Below, in pieces: positions 9,545-19,358 of a stretch of 64,000 nucleotides of DNA (the first letter of the stretch is position 1; every line of letters begins with the position of its first letter). A model generated the notes under the pieces. That model was not told the DNA's origin, did no database searches, and saw only the letters and a list, made by a program, of their open reading frames with translations. The position numbers and the translations under genes were made by a program. The stretch comes from Carettochelys insculpta (Eukaryota > Chordata > Testudines > Carettochelyidae). The stretch covers positions 3,863,837 through 3,927,836 of the forward strand of contig NC_134158.1 of the NCBI RefSeq assembly GCF_033958435.1. Reading direction: 5' to 3'.

Positions 9545-9672
9545 GTTTTGGTTGTCTGTGCCTTAAATATTGAGTCTTATGCTCTGAAGACGTGGGTCTA
9601 TTCCAGAAAAGCTCACCCCTTCATCAATTATTTTGTTAGCCTTCAAAATGCTAAGAGACTGCCCCTTTTTTT
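9545..9672 (+). mobile_element. Penelope-type 3' tail fragment
   Basis: CTCTGAAGACGTGGGTCTAT, then CCAGAAAAGCTCACC, an AT-rich hairpin, TTAGCCTTCAAAATGC and a poly-T run. Same architecture as 7,412-7,523 but decayed. Confidence 0.5.
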
Positions 9673-10335
9673 TTTTTTGCAGAGAAAAGAATCCGTGTGT
9701 TTGTGAGAGGCAGGTCTGCTCTAGGTCAGCAGGCCTCCAGGGCTGGTGAAAGCAGATGGCTGCAACTCCCCTTCATCAGCACTCCCATGAGAAAAATTGT
9801 TCCAGTCCCCCTGGTCAGACCTGGTTTGGTTAACCAATAAGAACAGATTGAAAGTTTTTGATTGTGCAGGTTTAAGACAAAGAGGAGACGCAACTGAAGA
9901 CAGTTGGCAGTTTTTCCATGGGCCGTTATTAAGGGCCTAAAAGCAAGCAAGCTGCACCCCTGTAGTATAAAACTCTTTCAGTTCTGTGTAGTGTTCACCT
10001 GTATCTGATATTGAATTCAGTGTGATGGTTTTGAAATTAACTTGCTGTTCAGTCTCAGTACTGATTGTAGCAGTGCTAATGAAAGCTCCTTGTTGTGTGA
10101 GTGAGAATGGATGCTGTATGTATGCGAGACTGTCACCAGCTGTTCCAGGAAGGGATCAGGACAGACCCTTCGCGCTGCGGATCATTACAAGGTGAGCAGT
10201 GGGCAACTCTAGAGAAGGAGAGAGGCGGTGAGAAACAGTCCTCAGTCAGCAGTAGCAGGCTGGGCCAATAGAAGACGAGCCTGTAGAGTGAGAGGGAAAA
10301 GGTGAGCGGTGGGCGCATTGCCACCTAGAAAGGCT
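9673..10335. other. No gene seen
   Basis: Low-feature sequence, mirrored exactly at about 22,889-23,551. No exon or known repeat recognised. Confidence 0.45.
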
Positions 10336-10440
10336 GGCGCACTCTGGGATGAAGCGGGGCTTTGCCCACGAGAGCTTATGCTCCAGAATGTTAGTCTCTG
10401 AGGTGCCCCAGGACTTGTTGTTCTTACAGTGCACGGCAGG
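10336..10440 (+). mobile_element. Penelope-type 3' tail fragment
   Basis: GATGAAGCGGGGCTTTGCCC followed by ACGAGAGCTTATGCTCCAGA, then GTTAGTCTCTGAGGTGCC. This is the form of the tail closest to the common vertebrate version. Mirrored at about 22,784-22,888. Confidence 0.6.
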
Positions 10441-11320
10441 GCAGTCCCAAGGGTGGATTAACCCTGAGCGAAATGCAAGTCCCCTCTCTCATGCGCTCTG
10501 CTCCCGCTTGTCCTCCTCCTCGCCCCCGCTCCCCCCAGCTGTTGGTCACCCCTTGGAAACAAGGCTGGGATGTTGGCCCAGCTGGGTTGATGCTTCCTCT
10601 GTAAAACCCAGGCTCAGACTCAGCATTGCTGCTAACTTTTCCCAGGCACCTGTGAAATGAATTTGTTCCCTGCACCCCTCGTGAAATGTGACAAGTCCCC
10701 TCCATATCAGTAGTCTGACAAAGCGTGGGGGGGGGGTGAGGCCAAGGGGTTCAGGGTGTGGGAGGGGGGCTCAGGGCTGGTGCAGAGGGTTGGGGGTGAG
10801 GGTGCTGCCTGGGCATGCGGGCTCTGGGGTGGAGCCAGGTCTAAAGGGCTTGGGGTGCTGGCTGGCCCCGGGCTACAGCAGAGAGGACCCCCCCCCAGCC
10901 CTCCCCCCAACACAGCCCCCAGGCTGAGGCAGGGGGAGGCGCCACATCGGGCTGGGCTGGGAGATCGGCAGCCCTCCCCTGCCCTCAGTGGGTCTGGGAC
11001 TGATGGGGGCTTCCCTGGGCCGGGGGGTTCCCCAGCTGCAGCAGGTCCCTGCCAGGCTGGGGCGCCTTTCCCCTGACCGCGGCAGGCTCGGGCCAGTTGG
11101 GTCCCGCAGCGCCCTGCTTGCAGGGGACGTCGCCCCAGGTGACCTCCGAGAGCAGCGTTCACCCTCAGCGGGGCTAAGCGGCGCCACGTGTCCCCCACCC
11201 CCGGGAGCAGCCCCAGCTCCTCGCCCCCACCAGGAGGCCCGGCCCCGGCACAGCTGAGCTCCCTGCACAGCGGCCAACGCCCCCATTAGCTCAGCGCCCC
11301 GGAAGGGGCTGGCTGGGGAG
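10441..11320. other. GC-rich low-complexity stretch, no gene seen
   Basis: From about 10,700 the sequence is a run of GGGGTG/GGCTCAGGG-like words, giving long chance ORFs on both strands. No splice-bounded exon was found. Part may be the 3' flank of the R2-like element that follows. Confidence 0.45.
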
Positions 11321-11905
11321 CCCCGTTACTCCTGGAGCAGCAGCCGGGTGAGGCAGGGCACATCCCCTTCGCGTCCCTCTTCCTCAGGGTGTACGGGAGC
11401 TATTATTCCCCTCTGCTCATAGGCGTAAAGAGACTTTGAAGTAGGCAGGATCCTTTTGTAAAGGAGCCTCGTCTGGACGAACTGCGTACCCGGTGGGTGG
11501 GGGGGGGCATAACCCGTGAGGTGCAGCATGGTCCAAGAATCAGAAGAGTGCATGAGGTAGTGGTTGCGACACTCCCCAACTTGGGGTCCATCTTTTCATT
11601 CCATGGTTGGCCAAGATGGAAGGGAAGTGGAACTTCAGCAATAGTTCAAAAGGTGGGTGGAAGCCAATGCTTCCACTTCGCCCAGTCCTGTATCGTGTTC
11701 GTCATCTCGTCACGTGTCCTCGTTCCCCATATTCCGTGTTGGCTGGGTCGTGGGCGATGAGTGGAAGGGGAACGAGGGAGGAACGCACTGCGAAGGGAGG
11801 CAGAGAGGAAAAGAAAAAAAGAAAAGGGAGGCTAGGGAAGGGGTAAGGAGATGGCTTCTCTCTGTGTAGTAGGGCCCGTTAGATGAGTTCTGGGTAGTTG
11901 GGCAG

Positions 11906-12370
11906 TTATTTGTCCTGATATTGGCGGAGGCCTGTAATATGCTCTGTGTAGACGTCCTGGGACCATCTGATGGCATCTGACACCATTAGCTGTCGCATGA
12001 GGCGGGCATAGTGGCGGCTGATGCCGCAGGCCTGGAGGACCATTTTGTTCTGGGGGTCCCAGGCCCCCAGGGCACCCACCAGCAGGGCACGTACCTCCAC
12101 TTTGTAGCCCTGTGTCCTTAGTGTATTTGCTAGCGGTGTGTATTTATCTAGCGTCTTTGCCCTTGCTTCCCGGAAGGCCACTGACAGGTTTTCGAAGGGG
12201 ATGGAGACATCCACCATGGTAATCTTCTTTGCCCGCTCGTTAGTTATTACGATGTCTGGTCTGAGCAGGCTTTTGGTGTCCAGGATGATGCAGTCCACTG
12301 TCACTCCACCCAGGGCTGCCGGGAGGGCCTCGATAAATCAATCTAGGATTGCGTTATGCTGTAGTTGCCA
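11906..12370 (-). pseudogene. R2-like non-LTR element, endonuclease-domain fragment (left copy)
   Basis: The minus-strand frame encodes the C-terminal restriction-like endonuclease of R2-group retroelements. The RPDIVITNERAKKITMVDVS stretch carries the PD...D catalytic spacing, followed by a Lys-containing helix (REARAKTLDKYTPLA) and the conserved end LVGALGAWDP ... YARLMRQLMVSDAIRWSQDV. The frame continues upstream to about 12,370 with one in-frame stop and is then cut by the MITE at 12,380. The 11,320-11,905 segment is probably its 3' UTR. No 28S rRNA sequence flanks it, so it is not at the usual R2 site. Polymerase is absent. Confidence 0.75.
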
Positions 12371-12379
12371 GGTCCTGGA

Positions 12380-13090
12380 GGCTACGTCTACACGTGCAGC
12401 CAACATCGAAATAGCTTATTTCGATGTTGCGACATCGAAATAGTCTATTTCGATGAATAACGTCTACACGTCCTCCAGGGCCGGCAATGTCGATGTTCAA
12501 CTTCGACGTTGCTCAGCCCAACATCGAAATAGGCGCAGCGAGGGAACGTCTACACGTCAAAGTAGCACACATCGAAATAGGGATGCCAGGCACAGCTGCA
12601 GACAGGGTCACAGGGTGGACTCAACAGCCAGCCGCTCCCTTAAAGGGCCCCTCCCAGACACAGTTGCACTAAACAACACAAGATACACAGAGCTGACAAC
12701 TGGTTGCAGACCCTGTGCCTGCAGCATAGATCCCCAGCTGCCACAGAAGCAGCCAGAAGCCCTGGGCTAAGGGCTGCTGCCCACAGTGACCATAGAGCCC
12801 CGCAGGGGCTGGAGAGAGAGCATCTCTCAACCCCCCAGCTGATGGCCGCCATGGAGGACCCAGCAATTGCGACGTTGCAGGACGCGGATCGTCTACACGG
12901 TCCCTACTTCGACGTTGAACGTCGAAGTAGGGCGCTATTCCTATCTTCTCATGAGGTTAGCGACTTCGACGTCTCGCCGCCTAACGTCAAAGTTAACTTC
13001 GAAATAGCGCCCGACGCGTGTAGACGCGACGGGCGCTATTTCGAAGTTGGTGCCGCTACTTCGAAGTAGCGTGCACATGTAGACGCAGCC
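12380..13090. mobile_element. MITE with nested palindromes (left copy)
   Basis: Terminal inverted repeats GGCTACGTCTACACGTGC and its partner GCACATGTAGACGCAGCC bound a 711-bp element without coding capacity. Both ends are made of repeated TATTTCGA/TTCGAAAT half sites that form several nested hairpins. A 3-bp GGA may be the target duplication. The superfamily is undecided. It interrupts the R2-like fragment. Confidence 0.8.
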
Positions 13091-13302
13091 GGAGAGAACC
13101 AGACATCCACAGAGAACATAGCACAGAGTATCCTTAGAGTATCCACATCCTCTGTTACAGTTCCCATGCTGGATGGCTCTGTTGAGATGGATGTAGTTCA
13201 ACCACACACACTGCATAAAATACCATTGTGCAAAACAGATAAAGTTACTGGCTAACAAAAAAGTAGGCCAAGATTACTGACACTTCATTTGCAGGTGATC
13301 TC
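13091..13302. other. No gene seen
   Basis: Short unique stretch between the MITE and the U2 relic. Nothing recognisable. Confidence 0.4.
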
Positions 13303-13325
13303 AAATACTACACTTGACTTTGACC
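13303..13325 (-). pseudogene. U2 snRNA relic
   Basis: On the minus strand GTCAAGTGTAGTATTTG matches U2 around the branch-site pairing segment. It lies just downstream of a second copy of the U2 5' flank, in the place where the real U2 begins in the other copy. The U2 5' end has been replaced by a poly-T/TTTC microsatellite (13,326-13,375). Confidence 0.5.
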
Positions 13326-13384
13326 TTTCTTTCTTTCTTTCTATTTTTTTTAAAAAAAAAAAAGGGGCGGGGGGGTGACTTAAT

Positions 13385-13860
13385 GCTATGAACATTTTAC
13401 ACAGCCCACCTGTCTGGACACTTTTATATGTCATGACGACTAAAGCCAATGCATCACATGTGAGCATTGCAACAAGATTTTCACAGATTGGCAAGTACAC
13501 GGACGTTCTTCATCCTGCAGCTCCTTTCTAGCTGGTCAAAGCAAAACCTCTCCCACCAGATAATTCAGCTCTAAAACAAGTTATTCCACCAGACCTGTGA
13601 GCTGCGTCTGTGGTGGTTGTTTCTCTCCCTAAGCGATCAGCTAATCTGCATAAAGCCCGACCCCTCGCTGCAGCATGCTGATGCCATCGAGCTGTTAACA
13701 CTGTATGGACTGCAGAACCAAAACAAAAAGCAGTCAAGTAGCACTTTAAAGACTAGCAAAATAATTTATTCGGTGAGCTTTGGTGGGACAGACCTACTTC
13801 TTCAGACCATCAGACCACCGGACTGCAGAACCGGTGTCAACCACACACCTTGGCAGCCAC
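13385..13860 (-). repeat. Second copy of U2 5' flank plus Penelope tail
   Basis: Reads as a diverged copy of 8,355-8,718 (13,385-13,755 here) followed upstream by the Penelope tail without the CR1 insertion (to about 13,860). It therefore shows the empty site for the CR1 at 7,524. The two copies are in opposite orientation within one arm. Confidence 0.8.
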
Positions 13861-14639
13861 CAAAAGTATTCAATCAGGCGCCGGCAAGGACAAAGAAGAG
13901 AAAAATCAGACTGGAGCAGAAAGGAGGAAGAAGAGCAGAATTCAGCCAGGCGTGTGGCAGGAGCAGGGAACCTTTTCGGGGCTGGAGGCCGCTGACTACA
14001 GAAAATGGTAGAGGCCTCAAGTGACAAGGAAACCACAAAGTAAAACAAAAAAAATACTGCAACGCAGCCCCAAATGATGAGAAAAAACCTGCACAGACAC
14101 GCCCCCCAAAGCAGCCTGGAGGGGGAAACAGCCCCCCCCCCAAAGCCAACCTGCGGGGAATGCGGAGGCAGCTCCAGGGGGATAGCTCTGTGGAGCCTGC
14201 CCCCCACATCACCTGCCCCCCCAGAGTCTACTCCTCCTTATACGGCCTAGGCTCTGCAGGCAGCTGCTGTAGAGGGACAGCCTCTCGGACCCTCACTCCC
14301 TGCCCACGCAGCCTGCAGGGGAGCGGGAGCCCCATGGAGACTGGTGGGCAGCTCCCAGAGCCTGCCCCACCCCACAGCCTGCCCACCATATGAAGGCCAC
14401 AGGTGACTTGGGGTAGCCCCAGAGTATCACCACCAGCTGGAGGAGGGGTCTGCAGAGAGAGGGCTGGAGCCCGGTTCTCCTTTCCCTTCCCCTGACAGCG
14501 AGTGCGGCAGAAAGGTGTGTTTGGTTAGTGTTGGTTATGTGTATGATGTACAGTTTCACGTCTGAGGACTTGCGTTTAAATGCTGCAGTTTCTATTTCCC
14601 TCTGTGTCACTCAGGGTTAGATGGTACGTACTGTAAGGC
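13861..14639. other. No gene seen
   Basis: Mixed sequence, G/C-rich from 14,100. Poly-C and poly-A runs; no splice-bounded exon. The mirror (18,580-19,358) differs by a few bases, e.g. in the run near 14,130. Confidence 0.45.
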
Positions 14640-15436
14640 CTTGCTCCCTCCTAGCATTGCAGTTAAGTTGTATCCCTCGTCTGCATCACAACTCAGTTGT
14701 GTCTATAGGAAGTAGAGGCCCAGTATGAGGCCTTAGGCCTGAACCAAAGTAATGGTCAAGCCTTTGCTAAGAGAAAGCAAAGCGCAGCTGTGCGCTGAAG
14801 GGATGCATTGCTCACAGACGCTGGCATGAAGAGGGCTGATGGTGCATAAACAGAGCTACCCAGCATATTGAAGTATGAACATGGCACCAGAACACCCGAC
14901 CCTGGAACATTCCACAGAGAAGAAAGAACAGGCCGACCCATCCCAGTGACAGGGGCAGAAGGGTAATATGATGGATAGAGTTGTTTTGTTGGAACCAACA
15001 TGTACAAGGTGAGAGGCGGCACCTGACTACGTAGAAAGGGTTGTACCTCAGTACGTCAGGAGTGGTGTGTGAATTGTTTGTACCTGTGTATAAGAATGTA
15101 CTCCTGGGGTGTGGTCTGGGTCCGGCCCAGGGGGCAGTGGAAAGTCCTGCCACTGACTGAGCCGAGTCCATTGACCGTGGGTGCATATTTGTAGTATGCC
15201 CTGACTTAGACTAAGAAGTCTACAGGGAATTACTATTGTGTCCAATACGGCAATAAACCTGGCCGACGCGCCTTCGCACCTTACTAGACTCTGTGGTCAT
15301 TGGGGGTTCTCTTCGGGTCTGCTGCGTCGGCTATCTGCAGAGCTGGGGCAGCGCACAGAGGGAACACGCGCACGCAGCCGAGTGATACCAACACTAGAGA
15401 GAGCAGAGCACCGCGCTGGTAGCATCTGACAACAGA
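14640..15436 (+). mobile_element. Solo LTR-like element (left copy)
   Basis: Has the order expected of a U3-R-U5: a long U3, a TATAAGAA box at about 15,092, an AATAAA signal at about 15,251 and a U5-like GC-rich tail. It matches my memory of a common turtle LTR. Exact ends and target duplications were not established. The mirror is at about 17,783-18,579 on the minus strand. Confidence 0.55.
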
Positions 15437-15437
15437 G

Positions 15438-15883
15438 GTGATCAAAAACAAGTTGAGCCGCTTGTCACAGCTGCAAGATATTCTTATTCAAAAGCAGGTG
15501 CATGCCAATATGGATCTGGTCCAAATAGGTTCGGGAAACTTGAAAGCTAGATGGAAAGTGTGGCAGTGGCTGAACTCTATCACCTGGTTGCTAAACAAGA
15601 AAGAGATGGAATTAGGAAATAAAACTGCCCTGGTGACTGGGTGTACTGAAATGCAGATTCTCAGCTTAGTGACGCTGGAAGGTGAAATGTATTGGGTGTT
15701 ATCTGGGAATGTTAAGGTTTTAGCGCATCTCCTGAAACAACACCTATAAATATGATGGATACAATACGTCTCCAGCATGGTTAAACCTGATTTACAAATT
15801 GGTGAAATTGTTGTTAAAATTGTTCCCCAGCAGTCTGTGGAGACAGACCTGGGGAAGGTAGTAACCCCTGTCATTGTCATCTA
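15438..15883 (+). pseudogene. Unrecognised ORF remnant next to LTR (left copy)
   Basis: An open frame of 103 codons (15,438-15,749) is followed, after a frame break, by a second protein-like stretch (PDLQIGEIVVKIVPQQ, to 15,883). The amphipathic start (KNKLSRLSQLQDILIQKQ) and the Trp-rich centre (WKVWQWLNSITWLL) recall retroviral envelope internal regions, but I cannot place it in a family. It immediately follows the LTR, so it is probably retroelement-derived. Confidence 0.3.
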
Positions 15884-16000
15884 GGATGAGCTGTAAATCC
15901 CTGAAGAAGTGCTGGAGAGATTTTAGCTGGGGGATGTAGGTGGGGGTCTGTGGTTCTCTTTGATGGATCTGTCCAGTAGCAGGTGACGTCTTACACACAC
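15884..16000 (-). mobile_element. Penelope RT C-terminal fragment (left copy)
   Basis: The minus-strand stretch aligns by eye with the same part of the Penelope copy at 38,800-38,970: both share the CCACCTGCTAC..GG..CAG start, CTACAGCCCCCA and a CTCCAG..C..AGGGA..TACA block. Coding frames are broken. Confidence 0.6.
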
Positions 16001-16271
16001 AGACCCAACTAGCTCCTGAAAGCTCCTTGGGACAAGTGGATGCTCATGTGCCTGTGAAGCCTCAGTGACCCTCCACATCAGGACTAGAGCCCTAGTGGCA
16101 CGTTTTTCACCAAAGCCTCCAGGGCAGAATTGTTACCACTGGCACCTTCCAATTCAGCAAACAACCGAGTCAGTTCCAGGAAGGGAAAAACGCCCAGCAC
16201 TTGCTGAAGGTGGGGCACAGTGTGAGCTCAGGAAAGGGAAACTCACCCTGTTCCCCAGCCCAGAGGGCGCC

Positions 16272-16562
16272 ATGGCTGCAGGGAGCCCCCTGCAAAGTCT
16301 CCAGGAAGAAGCCACATGTCCCCTCTGTCTGGAGTATTTCACAGCCCCGGTCACTCTGGAGTGTGGGCACAACTTCTGCCGAGCCTGCATCAGCCAGTGC
16401 TGGGAGGGACCCAACCCAACCGCCTCCTGCCCTCAGTGCAGAAAACCTGTCCAACAGAGACACCTCCGGCCCAACAGGCAGCTGGCAAACATGGCAGAAC
16501 TCGTCAAACGGCTGAGTTTGCAGGCAGCGAAGGGAGCAGGTGGGGACGGGGTGTGTGGGGAG
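16272..16562 (+). pseudogene. TRIM-family RING exon, truncated at the spacer (left copy)
   Basis: From the ATG at 16,272 the frame encodes a RING finger of C3HC4 type: [13 protein letters not shown] and CPQC are all present, followed by the [16 protein letters not shown] linker that leads to the B-box in TRIM proteins. The B-box is missing: the arm ends at GVCGE and the spacer continues with a coiled-coil fragment, reaching a stop at 16,626. A protein with an intact RING but no B-box or B30.2 domain could be made only if transcribed. RING domains usually act as E3 ubiquitin ligases. Confidence 0.8.
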
Positions 16563-16656
16563 GCAGAAAATCGTGTGGGAATTCCAGCAGCTGCGGCAGT
16601 TCCTGGGCTGTGGAAGTTCAGACCCTGAGCGGCAGGAGTTTCAGAGCCTCCTGGTG
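16563..16656. other. 94-bp palindrome spacer built from TRIM gene fragments
   Basis: The left half, on the plus strand, encodes [14 protein letters not shown], which matches the start of a TRIM coiled-coil exon. The right half, on the minus strand, encodes HQEALKL, the typical start of a TRIM B-box, directly continuing the RING exon of the right arm. The spacer is therefore a junction of two TRIM exon pieces in opposite orientation. The breakpoint inference is mine; the peptide matches rest on family knowledge. Confidence 0.75.
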
Positions 16657-16947
16657 CTCCCCACACACCCCGTCCCCTCCTGCTCCCTTCGCTGCCTGCA
16701 AACTCAGCCGTTTGACGAGTTCTGCCATGTTTGCCAGCTGCCTGTTGGGCCGGAGGTGTCTCTGTTGCACAGGTTTTCTGCACTGAGGGCAGGAGGCGGT
16801 TGGGTTGGGTCCCTCCCAGCACTGGCTGATGCAGGCTCGGCAGAAGTTGTGCCCACACTCCAGAGTGACCGGGGCTGTGAAATACTCCAGACAGACGGGA
16901 CATGTGGCTTCTTCCTGGAGACTTTGCAGGGGGCTCCCTGCAGCCAT
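16618..16947 (-). pseudogene. TRIM-family RING exon, truncated (right copy)
   Basis: Mirror of 16,272-16,562 with CPVC instead of CPLC in the first zinc pair. On this side the frame continues into the spacer with EHQEALKL, the proper beginning of a TRIM B-box, then departs from the family and stops at 16,618. The right copy therefore preserves slightly more of the ancestral exon than the left. Confidence 0.8.
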
Positions 16948-17218
16948 GGCTCCCTCTGGGCTGGGGAACAGGGTGAGTTTCCCTTTCCTGAGCTCACACT
17001 GTGCCCCACCTTCAGCAAGTGCTGGGCGTTTTTCCCTTCCTGGAACTGACTCGGTTGTTTGCTGAATTGGAAGGTGCCAGTGGTAACAATTCTGCCCTGG
17101 AGGCTTTGGTGAAAAACGTGCCACTAGGGCTCTAGTCCTGATGTGGAGGGTCACTGAGGCTTCACAGGCACATGAGCATCCACTTGTCCCAAGGAGCTTT
17201 CAGGAGCTAGTTGGGTCT

Positions 17219-17335
17219 GTGTGTGTAAGACGTCACCTGCTACTGGACAGATCCATCAAAGAGAACCACAGACCCCCACCTACAGCCCCCAGCTAAAATC
17301 TCTCCAGCACTTCTTCAGGGATTTACAGCTCATCC
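17219..17335 (+). mobile_element. Penelope RT C-terminal fragment (right copy)
   Basis: Mirror of 15,884-16,000 with at least one substitution (TACAGCC here, TACATCC in the left arm). Confidence 0.6.
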
Positions 17336-17781
17336 TAGATGACAATGACAGGGGTTACTACCTTCCCCAGGTCTGTCTCCACAGACTGCTGGGGAACAAT
17401 TTTAACAACAATTTCACCAATTTGTAAATCAGGTTTAACCATGCTGGAGACGTATTGTATCCATCATATTTATAGGTGTTGTTTCAGGAGATGCGCTAAA
17501 ACCTTAACATTCCCAGATAACACCCAATACATTTCACCTTCCAGCGTCACTAAGCTGAGAATCTGCATTTCAGTACACCCAGTCACCAGGGCAGTTTTAT
17601 TTCCTAATTCCATCTCTTTCTTGTTTAGCAACCAGGTGATAGAGTTCAGCCACTGCCACACTTTCCATCTAGCTTTCAAGTTTCCCGAACCTATTTGGAC
17701 CAGATCCATATTGGCATGCACCTGCTTTTGAATAAGAATATCTTGCAGCTGTGACAAGCGGCTCAACTTGTTTTTGATCAC
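17336..17781 (-). pseudogene. Unrecognised ORF remnant next to LTR (right copy)
   Basis: Mirror of 15,438-15,883; the 103-codon frame (17,470-17,781) is identical in translation. Confidence 0.3.
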
Positions 17782-17782
17782 C

Positions 17783-18579
17783 TCTGTTGTCAGATGCTAC
17801 CAGCGCGGTGCTCTGCTCTCTCTAGTGTTGGTATCACTCGGCTGCGTGCGCGTGTTCCCTCTGTGCGCTGCCCCAGCTCTGCAGATAGCCGACGCAGCAG
17901 ACCCGAAGAGAACCCCCAATGACCACAGAGTCTAGTAAGGTGCGAAGGCGCGTCGGCCAGGTTTATTGCCGTATTGGACACAATAGTAATTCCCTGTAGA
18001 CTTCTTAGTCTAAGTCAGGGCATACTACAAATATGCACCCACGGTCAATGGACTCGGCTCAGTCAGTGGCAGGACTTTCCACTGCCCCCTGGGCCGGACC
18101 CAGACCACACCCCAGGAGTACATTCTTATACACAGGTACAAACAATTCACACACCACTCCTGACGTACTGAGGTACAACCCTTTCTACGTAGTCAGGTGC
18201 CGCCTCTCACCTTGTACATGTTGGTTCCAACAAAACAACTCTATCCATCATATTACCCTTCTGCCCCTGTCACTGGGATGGGTCGGCCTGTTCTTTCTTC
18301 TCTGTGGAATGTTCCAGGGTCGGGTGTTCTGGTGCCATGTTCATACTTCAATATGCTGGGTAGCTCTGTTTATGCACCATCAGCCCTCTTCATGCCAGCG
18401 TCTGTGAGCAATGCATCCCTTCAGCGCACAGCTGCGCTTTGCTTTCTCTTAGCAAAGGCTTGACCATTACTTTGGTTCAGGCCTAAGGCCTCATACTGGG
18501 CCTCTACTTCCTATAGACACAACTGAGTTGTGATGCAGACGAGGGATACAACTTAACTGCAATGCTAGGAGGGAGCAAG
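17783..18579 (-). mobile_element. Solo LTR-like element (right copy)
   Basis: Mirror of 14,640-15,436, with the TATA and polyadenylation signals preserved. Confidence 0.55.
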
Positions 18580-19358
18580 GCCTTACAGTACGTACCATCT
18601 AACCCTGAGTGACACAGAGGGAAATAGAAACTGCAGCATTTAAACGCAAGTCCTCAGACGTGAAACTGTACATCATACACATAACCAACACTAACCAAAC
18701 ACACCTTTCTGCCGCACTCGCTGTCAGGGGAAGGGAAAGGAGAACCGGGCTCCAGCCCTCTCTCTGCAGACCCCTCCTCCAGCTGGTGGTGATACTCTGG
18801 GGCTACCCCAAGTCACCTGTGGCCTTCATATGGTGGGCAGGCTGTGGGGTGGGGCAGGCTCTGGGAGCTGCCCACCAGTCTCCATGGGGCTCCCGCTCCC
18901 CTGCAGGCTGCGTGGGCAGGGAGTGAGGGTCCGAGAGGCTGTCCCTCTACAGCAGCTGCCTGCAGAGCGTAGGCTGTATAAGGAGGGGTAGACTCTGGGG
19001 GGGCAGGTGATGTGGGGGGCAGGCTCCACAGAGCTATCCCCCTGGAGCTGCCTCCGCATTGCCCGCAGGTTGGCTTTGGGGGGGGGCTGTTTCCCCCTCC
19101 AGGCTGCTTTGGGGGGCGTGTCTGTGCAGGTTTTTTCTCATCATTTGGGGCTGCGTTGCAGTATTTTTTTTTGTTTTACTTTGTGGTTTCCTTGTCACTT
19201 GAGGCCTCTACCATTTTCTGTAGTCAGCGGCCTCCAGCCCCGAAAAGGTTCCCTGCTCCTGCCACATGCCTGGCTGAATTCTGCTCTTCTTCCTCCTTTC
19301 TGCTCCAGTCTGATTTTTCTCTTCTTTGTCCTTGCTGGCGCCTGATTGAATACTTTTG

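Larger units (their letters stand above)
1..16562. repeat. IR-A palindrome, left arm (open at the window edge)
   Basis: This arm reads as the reverse complement of 16,657-33,080. Mirror positions sum to 33,219 near the centre and 33,224 further out; the 5-bp step falls in a TTTC microsatellite near 13,330-13,375. Long stretches are identical in translation, for example the CR1 fragment at 7,524-8,165 and its mirror at 25,059-25,700. Single-base differences exist, such as CPLC versus CPVC in the RING exon. The outer 3 kb is clearly more diverged, with a net offset of about 35-38 bp. The arm begins before base 1, because position 1 pairs with about 33,080. Confidence 0.97.

Noticed and set aside
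7412..10440. Active hammerhead ribozymes
   Set aside because: Core bases are altered in the individual copies and the inner helix is not convincing; kept only as a family-level hint.
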